Assembly: GCF_002846395.1 (NCBI RefSeq)
Contig: NZ_PJMU01000002.1
Coordinates: 1,240,001-1,304,000, forward strand
Reading direction: 5' to 3'
Length of the DNA stretch: 64,000 nt
Origin: Pontibacter ramchanderi
GTDB taxonomy: Bacteria; Bacteroidota; Bacteroidia; Cytophagales; Hymenobacteraceae
The notes below the pieces were generated by a model that was not told the DNA's origin, did no database searches, and saw only the letters and a program-made list of their open reading frames with translations. A program made the translations under genes and the position numbers. This document shows positions 44,714 to 53,080 of this stretch, in pieces. Every line of letters starts with the position of its first letter. Within the stretch, counting starts at the first letter, position 1.

Positions 44714-45970
44714 ATGACCGTTTCTAAAATGGCGCAAAACCTCATCGGCTCCGAGATTATCAAACTCGCCGGTGAAGTCAACGCAATGATTGCCAAAGGC
44801 GAGCAGATCTGCAACCTCACCATCGGCGACTTCGACCCCAAGATATTTCCTATACCTGGCGAGCTGCGTGCCGGCATTGCCGAAGCCTATTCCGAAGGCC
44901 ATACCAATTATCCGCCTGCCAACGGTGTGGCCGTGCTTCGCAAAGCCGTAGCCGACTTCACCCGAGACCGCTTGGGCCTGACGTACCCCGAAAACGACAT
45001 ACTGGTGGCCGGCGGCTCCCGTCCGCTTATCTACGCTACCTACCTGGCCCTCGTAGACCCTGGCGACAAAGTGGTTTTCCCAACGCCATCGTGGAACAAC
45101 AACCACTACTGCCACCTCTCCAGTGCCACGCCCGTGATGGTGGAGACCAGTCCCGAGAACAACTTTATGCCAACTGCCGCCGACGTGGCTTCCAGTCTGA
45201 AGGGCGCTACTCTGCTGGCGCTTTGCTCGCCGCTCAACCCGACGGGTACTATGTTCTCCAAAAAAGATCTGGAGGACATTTGCGATCTGGTGATAGCCGA
45301 AAACAAAAGCCGTGGCGCAGACGAGAAGCCGCTTTATATCCTCTACGACCAGATTTATTGGATGCTGACTTTCGGCGAGCACAAGCACTACGATCCGGTG
45401 AACCTGCGCCCTGAACTGCGCGACTACACCATTTACATCGATGGCACCTCTAAATGCTTTGCTGCTACAGGCGTGCGCGTTGGCTACGCCTTCGGCCCAA
45501 CGGTGGTGATCGACAAAATGAAGGCGATACTCGGCCACGTGGGTGCCTGGGCGCCGAAAGCCGAGCAAATGGCTACCGCCCGCTTCCTGCACCAGACCGA
45601 TGCGGTGGATGTGTTCCTGGATGAGTTCAAGCACAACGTGCGCGAGAGCTTAGATATCCTCTACCGGGCCTTCCAGGATCTGAAAAAAGAAGGGTTTAAC
45701 GTGGATGCCATTGAGCCGATGGGTGCCATATACCTTTCCGCCAAACTCGATCTTGCCGGTAAAACCACACCATCCGGACAGGTACTCCAGACCAGCAAAG
45801 ATATCAGCTTCTATATACTGCAGGAAGCCAAACTGGCTGTCGTGCCATTTTCTGCCTTCGGTTCTGCCCCGGAGTTGGGCTGGTTCCGTTTGTCTGTAGG
45901 CGGTGCCTCGCTGGACAGCATTAAAGACTCGCTGGGCAGATTGCGAGCAGCACTTCAAAAGCTGAAGTAA
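44714..45970 (+). CDS. Class I/II pyridoxal-phosphate aminotransferase
   Basis: A 418-residue fold-type I aminotransferase, probably acting on aspartate or aromatic amino acids; the sequence does not decide. Features are ICNLTIGDFDPKIFPIPGEL near 35, SEGHTNYPPANGVAVLRKAVADF near 60, SPLNPTGTMFSKKDLEDI near 180, a cofactor-binding ILYDQIYW near 215, and the Schiff-base lysine in YIDGTSKCFAATGVRVGYAFG near 243-262. The C-terminal RLSVGGASLDSIKDSLGRL is typical. The terminator that follows also serves asnC on the other strand. Confidence 0.87.
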   Translation: MTVSKMAQNLIGSEIIKLAGEVNAMIAKGEQICNLTIGDFDPKIFPIPGELRAGIAEAYSEGHTNYPPANGVAVLRKAVADFTRDRLGLTYPENDILVAGGSRPLIYATYLALVDPGDKVVFPTPSWNNNHYCHLSSATPVMVETSPENNFMPTAADVASSLKGATLLALCSPLNPTGTMFSKKDLEDICDLVIAENKSRGADEKPLYILYDQIYWMLTFGEHKHYDPVNLRPELRDYTIYIDGTSKCFAATGVRVGYAFGPTVVIDKMKAILGHVGAWAPKAEQMATARFLHQTDAVDVFLDEFKHNVRESLDILYRAFQDLKKEGFNVDAIEPMGAIYLSAKLDLAGKTTPSGQVLQTSKDISFYILQEAKLAVVPFSAFGSAPELGWFRLSVGGASLDSIKDSLGRLRAALQKLK

Positions 45971-46015
45971 GGTATAGCTTAGCTCAAAGCAGTCAACTTT
46001 ACGAATGAAGTAGCA

Positions 46016-46052
46016 GCAAAGCCGCTTCGGGTCAGTCCGGAGCGGCTTTGCT
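46016..46052. terminator. Bidirectional terminator between the aminotransferase and asnC genes
   Basis: AAAGCCGCT (46018-46026) pairs with AGCGGCTTT (46041-46049) around a 14-base loop. A residues precede and T residues follow, so it can work in both directions for these convergent genes. Confidence 0.8.
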
Positions 46053-46521
46053 ATACCTTCTCCGCCCCTACAGAGATTTGCCGCGAGATGCTTTCCTCCA
46101 GCGAGATAAACGTTTCGGTGCGGTGCACACCTGCTATACCTTGCATTTTTTCGTTGAGTACCTCGCGCAGGTGTTTGGTGTCGCGGCAAATGATCTTGAC
46201 GAACATGCTATAGGCGCCAGTGGTGTAGTGCAATTCCACGATCTCAGGTATAAGACGCATTTTCTCCACCACTTCCTTGTAGGCCGACCCTTTCTCCAGA
46301 AACACTCCAATAAAGGCACATATGTCGTAGCCTATGGCAGCCGGGTTGATAAGCAACTGCGCACCCTGTACAACGCCCATCTCCGTCAGTTTTTTCAAAC
46401 GTACGTGAATTGTGCCGCCCGATACGCCTAGCTCTTTGGCTATATCAGTATAAGCACGGTTCACATTCTGCATCAAAAGGTGCAGTATCTGGCGGTCGAG
46501 TTTATCAATTTGTAAATCCAT
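46051..46521 (-). CDS. asnC: AsnC-like Lrp/AsnC family regulator
   Basis: A 156-residue feast/famine regulator. The N-terminal helix-turn-helix (LDRQILHLLMQNVNRAYTDIAKELGVSGGTIHVRLKKLTEMGVV, about residues 8-52) resembles E. coli AsnC, including the GTIHVR recognition helix. The C-terminal ligand-binding ACT-like (RAM) domain has the AsnC-like YYTTG-type turn (LHYTTGAYSMFVKIICRDTKHLREVL near 95-120). It is transcribed away from an asparagine synthetase gene, with 154 bases between the two starts, as in the E. coli asnC-asnA pair. It probably responds to asparagine, which remains inference. Confidence 0.88.
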   Translation of the reverse strand: MDLQIDKLDRQILHLLMQNVNRAYTDIAKELGVSGGTIHVRLKKLTEMGVVQGAQLLINPAAIGYDICAFIGVFLEKGSAYKEVVEKMRLIPEIVELHYTTGAYSMFVKIICRDTKHLREVLNEKMQGIAGVHRTETFISLEESISRQISVGAEKV

Positions 46522-46580
46522 ACCCCTTTTTCTATCCTATATTTTAAAGATTTAACAAAAATGACTTCTATATATTTGAT

Positions 46581-46626
46581 TATTTTCAACAAAATTACTT
46601 AAATGTTAAATATTTTTCAATAAAAA
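46581..46626. promoter_or_regulatory. Candidate AsnC operator repeats
   Basis: Two direct repeats, TATTTTCAACAAAA (46581-46594) and TATTTTTCAATAAAA (46611-46625), share TTTTCAA-nAAAA and are 31 bases apart, close to three helical turns. The second covers the place where a -33 element for asnA would lie. Confidence 0.45.
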
Positions 46627-46637
46627 ACTGTATTAGG

Positions 46638-46645
46638 TATGTTTG
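46638..46645 (+). promoter_or_regulatory. Possible -7 element of the asparagine synthetase gene
   Basis: TATGTTTG matches TAnnTTTG and lies 30 bases before the start codon. The -33 position lacks a TTG and holds one of the TTTTCAA repeats, suggesting a promoter that needs activation. Confidence 0.45.
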
Positions 46646-46675
46646 TAATACTATAAACCATTAAAAATTAGTTGA

Positions 46676-47629
46676 ATGGAATTGCAAACACTCACACAGC
46701 CGACCGTGCTCGAAACTACCATGAAGCACTTGAGTCGCGCGTCTCTGCCCAAAGTGCTTAAAGTACAGCAAGGGATTATCCGTGCCACGCACGATTTTAT
46801 GTTTAAAAAAGGCCTGACGCAGCTCATGCCGCTCATGCTATCACCTATCACCGATCCGCTCAACCACGGCGTAGTCGATGCCAGCATTGGCTATGCTGAC
46901 CAACGCTGGAGCCTCACCAAGTCCATGATCTTCCACAAGCAACTGGCCCTGGTGAACTCCGAGCTCGATAGCCTCTACATCGTTTCACCGAACGTACGCC
47001 TCGAGTTTTCAGACCGCGCCGATACTGGCCGTCACTTATTCGAGTTCACGCAGGTTGATTTTGAGTTTCGTGGTAAAGACCGCTTTTTCGTGATGGAGTT
47101 TATGGAGGAACTGGTGAACTACATTTTCGCGAGTCTGAACCGCGATCTACCTGAAACCCTGATCGAATTGCGTGGCGAGTTGCTGCCACAGTACGAAAAG
47201 TGGCCCGTATACCGCACCGAAAAGCTGGAAGCCGCCCTTGGTCCGGATTATGAGAAGCTGAAATCGGAAGAAGCAACGGAGCCGTTCTGGCTGATCAACC
47301 ACAAGCGAGAGTTCTACGACAAAGAAGACCCGAGCCGCCGCGGCACCTACCTGAACTATGACGTGATCTGGCCCGAAGGCTTTGGCGAAGGTTTGTCTGG
47401 TGCCGAGCGGGAGCACGAGTATAAGCAGATTCTGAAGCGCATGGAGGAAGTTGGAACCAGTCAGGAGACCTTCAAACACTACCTGGAAGTAGCCAAAGCG
47501 GGGTTATTGCCTAAAACGGCCGGTGCTGGTTTCGGGGTGGAGCGTATGACGCGGTTTATTTGTCGACTGAAGGATGTGGATGAAGTGACGGTGTTTTCGC
47601 GTAAGCCCTGCACTCCTGCAATTTTTTAA
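46676..47629 (+). CDS. asnA: AsnRS-related asparagine synthetase (archaeal AS-AR type)
   Basis: A 317-residue protein with the catalytic core of class II aspartyl/asparaginyl-tRNA synthetases but no anticodon-binding domain. Motifs include LMPLMLSPITDPLNH near 49, SMILHKQLA-like KSMIFHKQLALVNSELDSLYIVSPNVRLE near 82-110, the motif 2-like GRHLFEFTQVDFEFRG near 120, EPFWLINHKREFYD near 203 and the motif 3-like AGAGFGVERMTRFIC near 285. This is the pattern of the Pyrococcus asparagine synthetase related to AsnRS, not of the E. coli AsnA fold variant. It should make asparagine from aspartate and ammonia with ATP. Divergent asnC supports an asparagine role. Confidence 0.83.
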   Translation: MELQTLTQPTVLETTMKHLSRASLPKVLKVQQGIIRATHDFMFKKGLTQLMPLMLSPITDPLNHGVVDASIGYADQRWSLTKSMIFHKQLALVNSELDSLYIVSPNVRLEFSDRADTGRHLFEFTQVDFEFRGKDRFFVMEFMEELVNYIFASLNRDLPETLIELRGELLPQYEKWPVYRTEKLEAALGPDYEKLKSEEATEPFWLINHKREFYDKEDPSRRGTYLNYDVIWPEGFGEGLSGAEREHEYKQILKRMEEVGTSQETFKHYLEVAKAGLLPKTAGAGFGVERMTRFICRLKDVDEVTVFSRKPCTPAIF

Positions 47630-47690
47630 AGGTATAGGATATGGATGATGGTAATAATTGCCTGAGGAATCAGGCACTGAATGGAATGTA

Positions 47691-47724
47691 AAAGGCCTGC
47701 AAAGTTAATTTGCAGGCCTTTTTG
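47691..47724 (+). terminator. Intrinsic terminator after asnA
   Basis: AAAGGCCTGCAA (47691-47702) pairs with TTGCAGGCCTTT, with a 6-base loop and a following T run. It begins about 60 bases after the stop codon. Confidence 0.85.
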
Positions 47725-47744
47725 TGTTTATGTGGTAGTCTATT

Positions 47745-47766
47745 GCGCGAGCGTCCACGCTCGTGT
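47745..47766. repeat. Short GC-rich hairpin in the gap before lutB
   Basis: CGAGCG (47748-47753) pairs with CGCTCG (47758-47763) around TCCA, within GCGCGAGCGTCCACGCTCGT. It has no T run and looks like an intergenic repeat. The rest of the gap (47725-47886) shows nothing else. Confidence 0.45.
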
Positions 47767-47886
47767 CTACTATAGAGAGACCTCTGGCCTCTAAAGCATT
47801 ATTGGGTTAATTTAGCAGCTGGGGGCAAAAGGGCGTCGATTGTGCACGAGAATCCTGAAAATCCCTTAATCCTGCAAATCCTGATC

Positions 47887-49263
47887 CTACTTCCCCTCCC
47901 GCTCTCTCCAAAGCTGGTTAAACGACTTCGGCGCTACTTTGATAGGCTCGCGGCGCTTGCTCCAGGTATCTTTAAGCACTTGTTTCAGCACGAAGTTCTT
48001 TACGCCGGCAGGGGCCATGTTCAGCAGCTTGCGGCTCTTCATGGCCTTTAGCCACAGCTTAAATGTCGTGCGCTCGTTCTTCTCGGCAAAGCCTTGCTCT
48101 ACACTCTGGCGGCGGTTAAGCAGCAGCAGGTTGTGGATATTTATCTTCACGGGACATACCGACGTACAGGCGCCGCAAAGCGAACTGGCAAAGCTCAAGT
48201 GCTTGTTTTCGGCCATGCCGTTGTAGTGCGGCGTGATCACGGAGCCAATCGGGCCGCTGTAGGTGCTCTCGTAGGTATGGCCGCCGATGTTCTTGTATAC
48301 CGGACACACATTCAGGCAGGCGCCGCAGCGGATGCAGTTCAGAGCTTCGCGCTTCTCTGGCAAAGCCAGTAGCTCCGTACGGCCATTGTCGAGCAGCACC
48401 ACATACATCTCCTCTGGTCCGTCCTTCTCGTTTGGCTGGCGCGGACCCGTGAAAATGGTGTTGTAAATAGTCACTTGCTGGCCGGTGCCGCTCGTGCTCA
48501 GCAGTGGCCAGAACAGGTCGAGATCCATCACCGAGGGCAGGATCTTCTCTATACCTACAATGGCAATGTGCGTTTTCGGGAAAGCGGTTGACAAGCGTCC
48601 GTTGCCTTCGTTCTCCGTTACAGCCACACCACCAATATCAGCCAGCAGGAAGTTGCCGCCGGTTATACCTACCTCGGCCTCGGTATACTTGGCGCGGAGC
48701 AGGCGACGGGCCGTGGCTACCAGTTCCTCTGCACTCTCGGTCGGGGCGATCTTGAGCTTCTTTACAAAGAGATCTGCAATGTCCTTTTTGGACATGTGCA
48801 TGGCCGGGGTCACGATGTGGTAAGGCCGTTGCTCGGCCAGCTGCACAATGTACTCGCCTAAGTCAGTTTCCACCGTCTCCACACCATTCTTCTCCAGGAA
48901 GTTGTTCAGGTGAATCTCCTCCGTGGTCATCGACTTCGACTTTACCACCGAACGGGCACGTTTCTTCTTCATGATCTGGCCAATCTCCTTCAACGCCTCC
49001 TCGGCATTGCGGGCCCAGATCACTTTGCCACCACGGGCCGTGAAATTCGACTCAAACTCCATCAAATACTTATCGAGGTTGTTGATGGCGTTTGTTTTTA
49101 TGAAAGAAGCCCTTTCGCGGGCGAGCTCGTGATCGCTGTATTGGGTAAGGCCACGCTGCACAGCGGCGTTGTACTTGCCGATGTTGAACTTGATGGTGGA
49201 GCGGTGGCCCAGGTCAAATGATTTCGTTTCGGCGTCCAGCAGAAACTGTTTTAGTCTACTCAT
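47887..49263 (-). CDS. LutB/LldF-type iron-sulfur protein
   Basis: A 458-residue protein of the LutB family, part of the LutABC L-lactate oxidation complex. The N-terminal part (about 60-290) is a LUD domain. Two 4Fe-4S motifs follow: CIRCGACLNVCPVYKN near 306 and LCGACTSVCPVKINIH near 358. The C-terminus is basic. Neither lutA nor lutC lies next to it in this window; the neighbours are an asparagine synthetase gene and an M28 peptidase gene. Either they are elsewhere or the protein has a different electron-transfer role. Confidence 0.87.
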   Translation of the reverse strand: MSRLKQFLLDAETKSFDLGHRSTIKFNIGKYNAAVQRGLTQYSDHELARERASFIKTNAINNLDKYLMEFESNFTARGGKVIWARNAEEALKEIGQIMKKKRARSVVKSKSMTTEEIHLNNFLEKNGVETVETDLGEYIVQLAEQRPYHIVTPAMHMSKKDIADLFVKKLKIAPTESAEELVATARRLLRAKYTEAEVGITGGNFLLADIGGVAVTENEGNGRLSTAFPKTHIAIVGIEKILPSVMDLDLFWPLLSTSGTGQQVTIYNTIFTGPRQPNEKDGPEEMYVVLLDNGRTELLALPEKREALNCIRCGACLNVCPVYKNIGGHTYESTYSGPIGSVITPHYNGMAENKHLSFASSLCGACTSVCPVKINIHNLLLLNRRQSVEQGFAEKNERTTFKLWLKAMKSRKLLNMAPAGVKNFVLKQVLKDTWSKRREPIKVAPKSFNQLWREREGK

Positions 49264-49321
49264 ATAAATAAACCCTGCGGTTTTCCCGAAAACGGCTAGT
49301 AATCAGGAAGTGCTATTAAAA

Positions 49322-49352
49322 GAAAAACACCCTTAAAGTTAGGGTGTTTTCC
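49322..49352 (-). terminator. Intrinsic terminator after the M28 peptidase gene
   Basis: AAAACACCCT and AGGGTGTTTT pair around a 6-base loop (within 49323-49350), with T residues following on the minus strand. It separates the M28 gene from lutB. Confidence 0.75.
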
Positions 49353-49413
49353 TTAAAGCTAATAAAAGCGGAATGTTTTTATGATAAACGGCCGCTTATG
49401 CGGGTTTAGTGTA

Positions 49414-51066
49414 TTACTTTTTGTTGCTGTCCACCACAATGCGGTTGTCGCGGTTGGCCAGCTCCCATGCCACGTGGAACGCCAGACGAGCAGCCTTCTC
49501 AGCTTTCTCGAAAATGATCTTGTCTACTGTGTCAGTTGCCTTGTGGTAATCGGCGTGTACCCCGTTGAAATAGAATACGATCGGAATACCGTGCTTGGCG
49601 AAGTTGTAATGGTCAGAACGGTAGTAGAAGCGGTTCGGGTCGTTCTCATCATTGAATTTATAGTCGAGGCGAAGACCTACGTGCTTCTGGTTCATTTCTT
49701 CGTTGATCTGGTGCAGCTCCGAAGAAAGCTTGTCGGCACCGATCACATAGATGTAGTTCTGGTCGTTGGTCTTCTCCGCGTCGAAGTCCATGCGGCCGAT
49801 CATATCGATATTGATGTTGGCTACCGTATTTGCGAGTGGGAAGATCGGATTGCTGGCATAGTACTCAGAACCCAGCAGGCCTTTCTCCTCTGCCGTTACC
49901 AGCATGAACAAAATGCTGCGACGTGGTCCGAAACCGTCTTTCTTGGCCTGCGCGAAAGCCTCCGCCAGTTCCACTACGGCTACCGTACCAGAGCCGTCGT
50001 CGTTGGCACCGTTAAAGATCTCGCCGTTTTCTATACCTACGTGGTCGTAGTGCGCGGTTACCACGATCACTTCGTCTTTCTTGTCAGTGCCCTCGATGTA
50101 GCCCAGCACGTTGTCAGATGGAAGTGCTTCGCTCTTACGCTCGGTCTTTACCTTCACGTCTTTCACAGCTGTGAACGTGCCCGGAGTCGGCTTGCCTGCT
50201 TTTGCTACTGCGTTGGCGTAGGCCAGCATTTTCTCCGGTGTAGTGCCCAGCAAAGCGGCCCCTACCTGTGGCGATACCATCATGGCGGCCGTAGCACCTT
50301 GTGCACCGTTGCTCTTCAGACCGATAGACGGACGAGTCAGGAAATTGCGGTAGCGTGCCGTCATGGTGCCAAACTCACCGGCATTGGCGCCAGTTACGAT
50401 CAACACGCTCTTAGCGCCACGCTTGGTGGCAGCATTGCGCTTCGTGCGGAAGTCATTGCCCCAGTCAGAAGCCTTCTCAGTACCGCTGATCAGGTATTTG
50501 CCATCGGCGCCTTTCGGCTCGCCACCCAGCACTACCACCATTTTGCCTGTCACGTCGAGGTTGGCGTAGTCAGAATAGTTGTCAGCATCGATACCGTAGC
50601 CGGCGAATACGATCTCAGCAGCTTGCTCGGTCTGGTATGGCGAGGCTCCCAGCACGAAGAAGTCCTGCCCCATCATAAATTTCTGCTTGCCCACTATAAT
50701 ATAGCCGTCGCCCCACTGGCTGCGCTCCAGGGCTACAGGCTGGTAGTACGGGTTGCTGCTGTTCTTTACAGGACCAACCAGGCCATCTTCCTTAAACTCC
50801 CTGGAGATGTACTCAGCAGCCATTTGCAGGCCTTTAGATCCCGTGTCGCGACCTTCGTACTCGTCAGAGGCAATGATGTTAAGGTGCTTGGAAAGGTCGG
50901 CAGCCGTGATAGTGGCCGCATACTTAGGAGCAGCTTCGCGGAGACGGTCGGCGTCTGCAACCGGTGCCTCAGCGGTGGTGCTGGTGCTTGTGGTGGTAGG
51001 CGTCTGGGCGCAACCTGTTGTCAGGAAGGCTGCCAGCGCATACACATAAAACTTGTTATACTTCAT
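49414..51066 (-). CDS. M28 family zinc aminopeptidase, lipoprotein
   Basis: A 550-residue exported peptidase. A lipoprotein signal ends FLTTGC (Cys19), followed by a Thr/Ser-rich linker (TTTSTSTTAEAP). A protease-associated-type domain is inserted in the first half (about 120-280). Zinc ligands of the M28 domain are seen in VVTAHYDHVGIENGEIFNGANDDGSG near 335-360 (His, Asp) and LVTAEEKGLLGSEYYA near 390 (the catalytic Glu pair), with further ligands in NINIDMIGRMDFD near 420 and DHYNFAKHGIPIVFYFNG near 495. It starts 34 bases after ispF and may be co-transcribed. Confidence 0.9.
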   Translation of the reverse strand: MKYNKFYVYALAAFLTTGCAQTPTTTSTSTTAEAPVADADRLREAAPKYAATITAADLSKHLNIIASDEYEGRDTGSKGLQMAAEYISREFKEDGLVGPVKNSSNPYYQPVALERSQWGDGYIIVGKQKFMMGQDFFVLGASPYQTEQAAEIVFAGYGIDADNYSDYANLDVTGKMVVVLGGEPKGADGKYLISGTEKASDWGNDFRTKRNAATKRGAKSVLIVTGANAGEFGTMTARYRNFLTRPSIGLKSNGAQGATAAMMVSPQVGAALLGTTPEKMLAYANAVAKAGKPTPGTFTAVKDVKVKTERKSEALPSDNVLGYIEGTDKKDEVIVVTAHYDHVGIENGEIFNGANDDGSGTVAVVELAEAFAQAKKDGFGPRRSILFMLVTAEEKGLLGSEYYASNPIFPLANTVANINIDMIGRMDFDAEKTNDQNYIYVIGADKLSSELHQINEEMNQKHVGLRLDYKFNDENDPNRFYYRSDHYNFAKHGIPIVFYFNGVHADYHKATDTVDKIIFEKAEKAARLAFHVAWELANRDNRIVVDSNKK

Positions 51067-51100
51067 GTTTGTGGAAGGTGATGAAAAGGGTTAGTGATTG

Positions 51101-51586
51101 TTATTGCTTATAGATTAAGACCGTTGCAAAAGCGGCCACGCCCTCTTTCTTGCCCACAAAGCCCAGGTGCTCGGTGGTGGTGGCCTTAATAGAAATGTCG
51201 TTTTCAGGTATACCCATCACCTGAGCCAGACAGGTTTTCATGGCAGGGATATGCGGGTTCACCTTGGGCTCCTGCAGGCAGATGGTTGAGTCGATGTTGC
51301 CGATCTCGTAGCCTTCGCGGGAGAGCAGGTGCACTACTTCTTTAAGCAAAATCTTGCTGTCGATGCCCTTGTACTGCGGGTCCTTGTCGGAGAAGTGGAA
51401 ACCGATGTCGCGCATATTGGCGGCACCGAGCAGGGCGTCGCAGATTACGTGCACCAGCACGTCGGCATCGGAGTGGCCCAGCGCGCCGTGTGTATGCGGA
51501 ATCTTGATGCCGCCAAGCCAGAAGTCCAGCCCTTCCTGCAGTTGGTGCACGTCGTAGCCGAAGCCCGTTCGTATTTTTAATTTCAT
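51101..51586 (-). CDS. ispF: 2-C-methyl-D-erythritol 2,4-cyclodiphosphate synthase
   Basis: Fifth enzyme of the MEP pathway to isoprenoids, acting in the cytoplasm as a trimer. The 161-residue protein has the zinc ligands in GFGYDVHQLQEG (Asp11, His13 region) and His in LGHSDADVLVHVICDALLGA near 38-57. The FHFSDKDPQYKGIDS segment near 64 and the C-terminal IKATTTEHLGFVGKKEGVAAFA near 130-150 are also typical. Its presence shows that the organism uses the MEP route. M28 follows downstream. Confidence 0.96.
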   Translation of the reverse strand: MKLKIRTGFGYDVHQLQEGLDFWLGGIKIPHTHGALGHSDADVLVHVICDALLGAANMRDIGFHFSDKDPQYKGIDSKILLKEVVHLLSREGYEIGNIDSTICLQEPKVNPHIPAMKTCLAQVMGIPENDISIKATTTEHLGFVGKKEGVAAFATVLIYKQ

Positions 51587-51714
51587 AGTGTGTTGAAGGT
51601 ATAACGCATGTCTTATACGGCAGGTATAAAAAGTAAATATAGTTCTTTTAACCTTTCAGTAAGATGCAGCAGGCGCATTTTTAAAGGGTATAGACTGAAA
51701 TCCGAAAGAAAGGT

Positions 51715-51757
51715 TTAAAAAACAACAGCCAGCCACCGGTTAGGGTAGCTGGCTGTT
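51715..51757 (-). terminator. Intrinsic terminator after the ene-reductase gene
   Basis: On the minus strand AACAGCCAGC pairs with GCTGGCTGTT (arms about 51724-51733 and 51748-51757), followed by a T-rich stretch. It ends the OYE transcript. Confidence 0.75.
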
Positions 51758-51788
51758 ATCAGACTATATATGAAAAAGCACCTTCGCC

Positions 51789-52883
51789 TTAGGCTTCTAC
51801 CTCTGCCAGGGTAGGGTAATCCACGTAGCCTTCAGGGCCGGGCGCGTAGAATTTGCCTGGGTCTGCTTGCTGTAGCTCTGCATTTTCAGCAAAGCGCTCC
51901 ACCAGGTCCGGGTTGCCAATAAACGGCACTCCAAAGGCCACCATATCGGCGTCGCCATCGGCAATCACCTGATTGCCGGTCTTCTGCTTAAAGCCACCGT
52001 TGATGATCAGGTTGCCGGTATACAGTGGGCGGTAGCGCTTGGCCACCTGCGGTTCGATGTGCGGTACATCTTTGTTGGCCGGCGATGCCTCCGTCAGGTG
52101 CAGGTAAGCCAGGCTATACTTATTCATCTGCTCCACAATGTAGTCGAAGGTCGGAATGGTGTCCTCGTTAACCGTGATGCCGAAGCCGCCGTGCATACTT
52201 GGGTTCAGGCGCACGCCAATACGATGCTGCGGCACCACTTCCCTGATGGCATCCAGCACTTCAAACAATATGCGGGCGCGGTTCTTAACGGAGCCACCGT
52301 ATTCGTCGGTGCGCACGTTGGCGGTGCTCACAAAGAACTGGTGTAGCAGGTAGCCGTTAGAGGCATGCACTTCTACCCCATCAAAACCGGCGTCGATGGC
52401 ATTGCGGGCAGCTGTTTTAAAGTCCTGCACAATCTGCTTGATTTCAGGTATGGTGAGCTCGTGTGGCGTAACGGTGTCTTTGAAACCCTCCGGCGTGTAG
52501 GCTTTGTCGTTCGGGTTGATGGGAGATGGGGCAACCGGTAGCTTTCCGCCATGGAAATCAGGGTGCGACATACGGCCCACGTGCCACAGTTGCAGGAAGA
52601 TCTTGCCTCCCTCTTTGTGCACGGCATCCGTTACCTGCTTCCAGCCTTCTACCTGCTCTGCGCTGTAAATGCCGGGCGTGTTAATGTAACCAACAGCCTG
52701 CTCCGATATTTGCGATCCTTCGGATATGATAAGGCCGGCGCTGGCACGCTGGGCATAGTAAGTGGCCATCAAGCTATTGGCTACATTGCCAACGGCACGG
52801 CTACGTGTCATGGGTGCCATGATCACGCGGTTGTTCAGTTCCAGATCGTGTAACTTTATAGGTTCTAAAAGTGGTTGTGACAT
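51789..52883 (-). CDS. Old Yellow Enzyme-type alkene reductase
   Basis: An FMN-dependent reductase of activated C=C bonds, similar to NemA/YqjM, 364 residues forming a TIM barrel. Markers are NNRVIMAPMTRSRA near 17-30, FLQLWHVGRMSHP near 96, the His-Asn active-site pair in VEVHASNGYLLHQFF near 176-190, and DMVAFGVPFIGNPDLVERF near 318-336 (phosphate-binding region). It lies 197 bases downstream of the aldo/keto reductase gene in the marR cluster, which suggests a response to electrophiles or quinones. TTGTTAAATT occurs twice in the upstream gap (52892-52901 and 52907-52916). Confidence 0.93.
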   Translation of the reverse strand: MSQPLLEPIKLHDLELNNRVIMAPMTRSRAVGNVANSLMATYYAQRASAGLIISEGSQISEQAVGYINTPGIYSAEQVEGWKQVTDAVHKEGGKIFLQLWHVGRMSHPDFHGGKLPVAPSPINPNDKAYTPEGFKDTVTPHELTIPEIKQIVQDFKTAARNAIDAGFDGVEVHASNGYLLHQFFVSTANVRTDEYGGSVKNRARILFEVLDAIREVVPQHRIGVRLNPSMHGGFGITVNEDTIPTFDYIVEQMNKYSLAYLHLTEASPANKDVPHIEPQVAKRYRPLYTGNLIINGGFKQKTGNQVIADGDADMVAFGVPFIGNPDLVERFAENAELQQADPGKFYAPGPEGYVDYPTLAEVEA

Positions 52884-53080
52884 ATGTTCGATTGTTAAAT
52901 TACTAGTTGTTAAATTGTTTTTTTTCGTGCATGATTATAAATGATCGTCACTCGTTTATCTTCCGTGCACGATTCTGGCAGGTCGTGACCTATCCCTTTA
53001 AATTATGACCTCGTACCCAATGCTTTTCAGCGGGAACGCTTGGAAGTTAAGGTTTTGAAATTCCTAAACTCTCAAACTCC

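Noticed and set aside
44699-45634. 311-codon open frame on the minus strand
   Set aside because: It is antisense to the aminotransferase gene, which has all expected motifs.
49381-51081. 566-codon open frame on the plus strand
   Set aside because: It lies exactly opposite the M28 peptidase gene, whose zinc motifs and lipoprotein signal are clear. The translated sequence has no domain and is rich in His, Val and Arg, typical of an antisense shadow.
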